Shown here piece by piece: positions 63,139-64,000 of a DNA stretch of 64,000 nt. Numbering within the stretch: the first letter of the stretch is position 1; each line of letters starts with the position of its first letter. Made by a program: the position numbers and the translations under genes. This DNA comes from Candidatus Endomicrobiellum roisinitermitis (GTDB taxonomy: Bacteria; Elusimicrobiota; Endomicrobiia; Endomicrobiales; Endomicrobiaceae), in contig JAITSL010000050.1 in NCBI GenBank assembly GCA_031287855.1, forward strand, positions 1 through 64,000. Reading direction: 5' to 3'. The notes under the pieces were generated by a model. The model did no database searches, was not told the DNA's origin, and saw only the letters and a list, made by a program, of their open reading frames with translations.

Positions 63139-63737
63139 TCAAACTATTTTTGTTCCCATCGGTAAATATTTAACAATGCTTTTTCCCTCACCTTTAATAA
63201 ACTTCTCCCCACAACGTAGCTTAATAGACGCTAAAAAACTGTGTGTCCAGTCTGCATCTTGCCCTGACAATATCCCTTTTTCTTGACCATATAAAGCATA
63301 TTCTAGTCTTTCTTTTTCACTAATACATTCTTTCCAGTCTTTACAAACGAATGCTTTTGGCAACTCTGGGTGGCACCTTTTCTTTTCCTCTTCATATCCT
63401 CATTTTTATTGATTCTTATATCTCTTGATAACACATTTGCTCAAAATCTTTGGACATATAATTCCTTCTGCTTAAATAACCTGTACGAAGCTCATATTTT
63501 TCATACTGGCTCAACTCAATTTCATACCTATGCAAGAAGTTAGCTGTACTCCGAATATAAGATTTCTCATAAACGCTTTTGTTATGACTTTCACAGAAAT
63601 ATATAACTCCACCGTGTACTTATTTATCTTCTTGCTGTGGAAAATTATTTTACATTGGAAATCTCATTTAAAAGCTTTGGAACAAGCACACTTTCTTGTG
63701 CAATTTTACTATTTAACGCATTAATAGCTGTTACCAT
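63139..63737 (-). pseudogene. Degenerate, unrecognised protein-coding region
   Basis: On the minus strand an ATG at 63737 begins a short frame (MVTAINALNSKIAQESVLVP...) that stops at 63645-63647. Other frames continue with HGGVIYFCESHN, YIRSTANFLHRYEIELSQYE and RRNYMSKDFEQMC. A last part encodes PKAFVCKDWKECISEKERLE to the stop at 63139-63141. They look like one decayed gene with several frameshifts. I do not recognise the family. A gggag-like site precedes the first ATG. Confidence 0.35.
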
Positions 63738-63920
63738 CTAACTCCCACATATTAATTTATTAAAATTTAATAGTATTTTTATTAAACTTAAGTATAGCTT
63801 TCTGCGTAACTTAACCTTTTGCGATTCAATATAAACGCAAATAAAAGTTATACTTAAAGCAACTAATTATAGCATAAAGACTACAATAATAAAATAACTT
63901 TGCATATGTTTGAGAAAAAC

Positions 63921-63970
63921 AAATGGTTACTTGCGACTGCTCTAGTAACGTAGATAACTAAACTAAACCT
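63921..63970. mobile_element. MITE-like element fragment (copy 5)
   Basis: aaatggttacttgcgactgc is followed by tctagtaacgtagataac and taaactaaacc, matching the right end of copies 1 and 2. Only one end is present; the rest was deleted. The sequence after it, to 64000, shows no gene. Confidence 0.55.
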
Positions 63971-64000
63971 TAAACTATTTTTGTATTATGTTTCAAAATG

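Overview
The window looks like chromosomal DNA of an AT-rich, Gram-negative bacterium undergoing genome decay. Outer-membrane proteins, a MltD-like transglycosylase, a heptose-1-phosphate adenylyltransferase and an autotransporter-like surface protein point to a didermic envelope. The gene set (type III glutamine synthetase, two-subunit glycine decarboxylase, ThiD2 plus a short ThiC, many DUF4143 ATPases, PorV-like protein) and the many recent pseudogenes resemble Endomicrobia (Elusimicrobiota), such as the endosymbionts of termite-gut flagellates. That placement is inferred from gene content, not from a phylogeny.

Layout. 1-6 kb is accessory DNA: a decayed primase-like zinc finger, two DUF4143 AAA+ ATPases, a pyrophosphatase-like gene, a sirtuin, decayed surface-protein pieces and two copies of a MITE-like element. 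6-12 kb holds ThiE, two sodium-coupled transporters and glutamine synthetase III. 12-15 kb is a toxin-antitoxin zone: a decayed HEPN/MNT pair, an intact HepT/MntA-type pair and a broken DUF4143 ATPase. 15-25.5 kb is core: dnaE-serS, a 35-residue lysine-rich protein, folD, tRNA-Ser(GCU), then rpsP-khpA-rimM-trmD-rplS-rnhB-yraN. 26-34 kb runs from a TPR protein and outer-membrane protein through gcvH-gcvPA-gcvPB-hldE(C)-thiD2 to thiC, with a broken AlbA_2/Schlafen-type gene between thiD2 and thiC. 34-48.5 kb mixes housekeeping genes with decay (methyltransferase, hipA, a UvrD/PcrA helicase with one nonsense codon) and a zeta-toxin-like module bracketed by a perfect 42-bp repeat. 48.8-61.6 kb has a secreted beta-CASP protein with TPR and exonuclease genes, a DNA-binding/lysine-rich pair, glmU-prs-rplY-pth, a PorV-like protein abutting a subtilase with a T9SS-like tail, and comM. 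The right end is an autotransporter-like gene and degenerate DNA.

Genes that work together. ThiE, ThiD2 and ThiC cover HMP-P synthesis, its phosphorylation and thiamine phosphate formation, at three sites. GcvH and the two GcvP subunits form most of a glycine cleavage system; gcvT and lpd are not in the window. The 22.5-25.5 kb block is a translation and RNA-processing operon.

Most unusual points: (1) a toxin module inserted exactly at an overlapping gene junction, with a 42-bp repeat that preserves both neighbours; (2) a nested pair of short inverted-repeat elements in several copies; (3) perfect 19-bp palindromes just upstream of two DUF4143 genes; (4) a PorV/subtilase pair; (5) a signal-peptide-bearing beta-CASP protein; (6) a RimM reduced to its PRC barrel.
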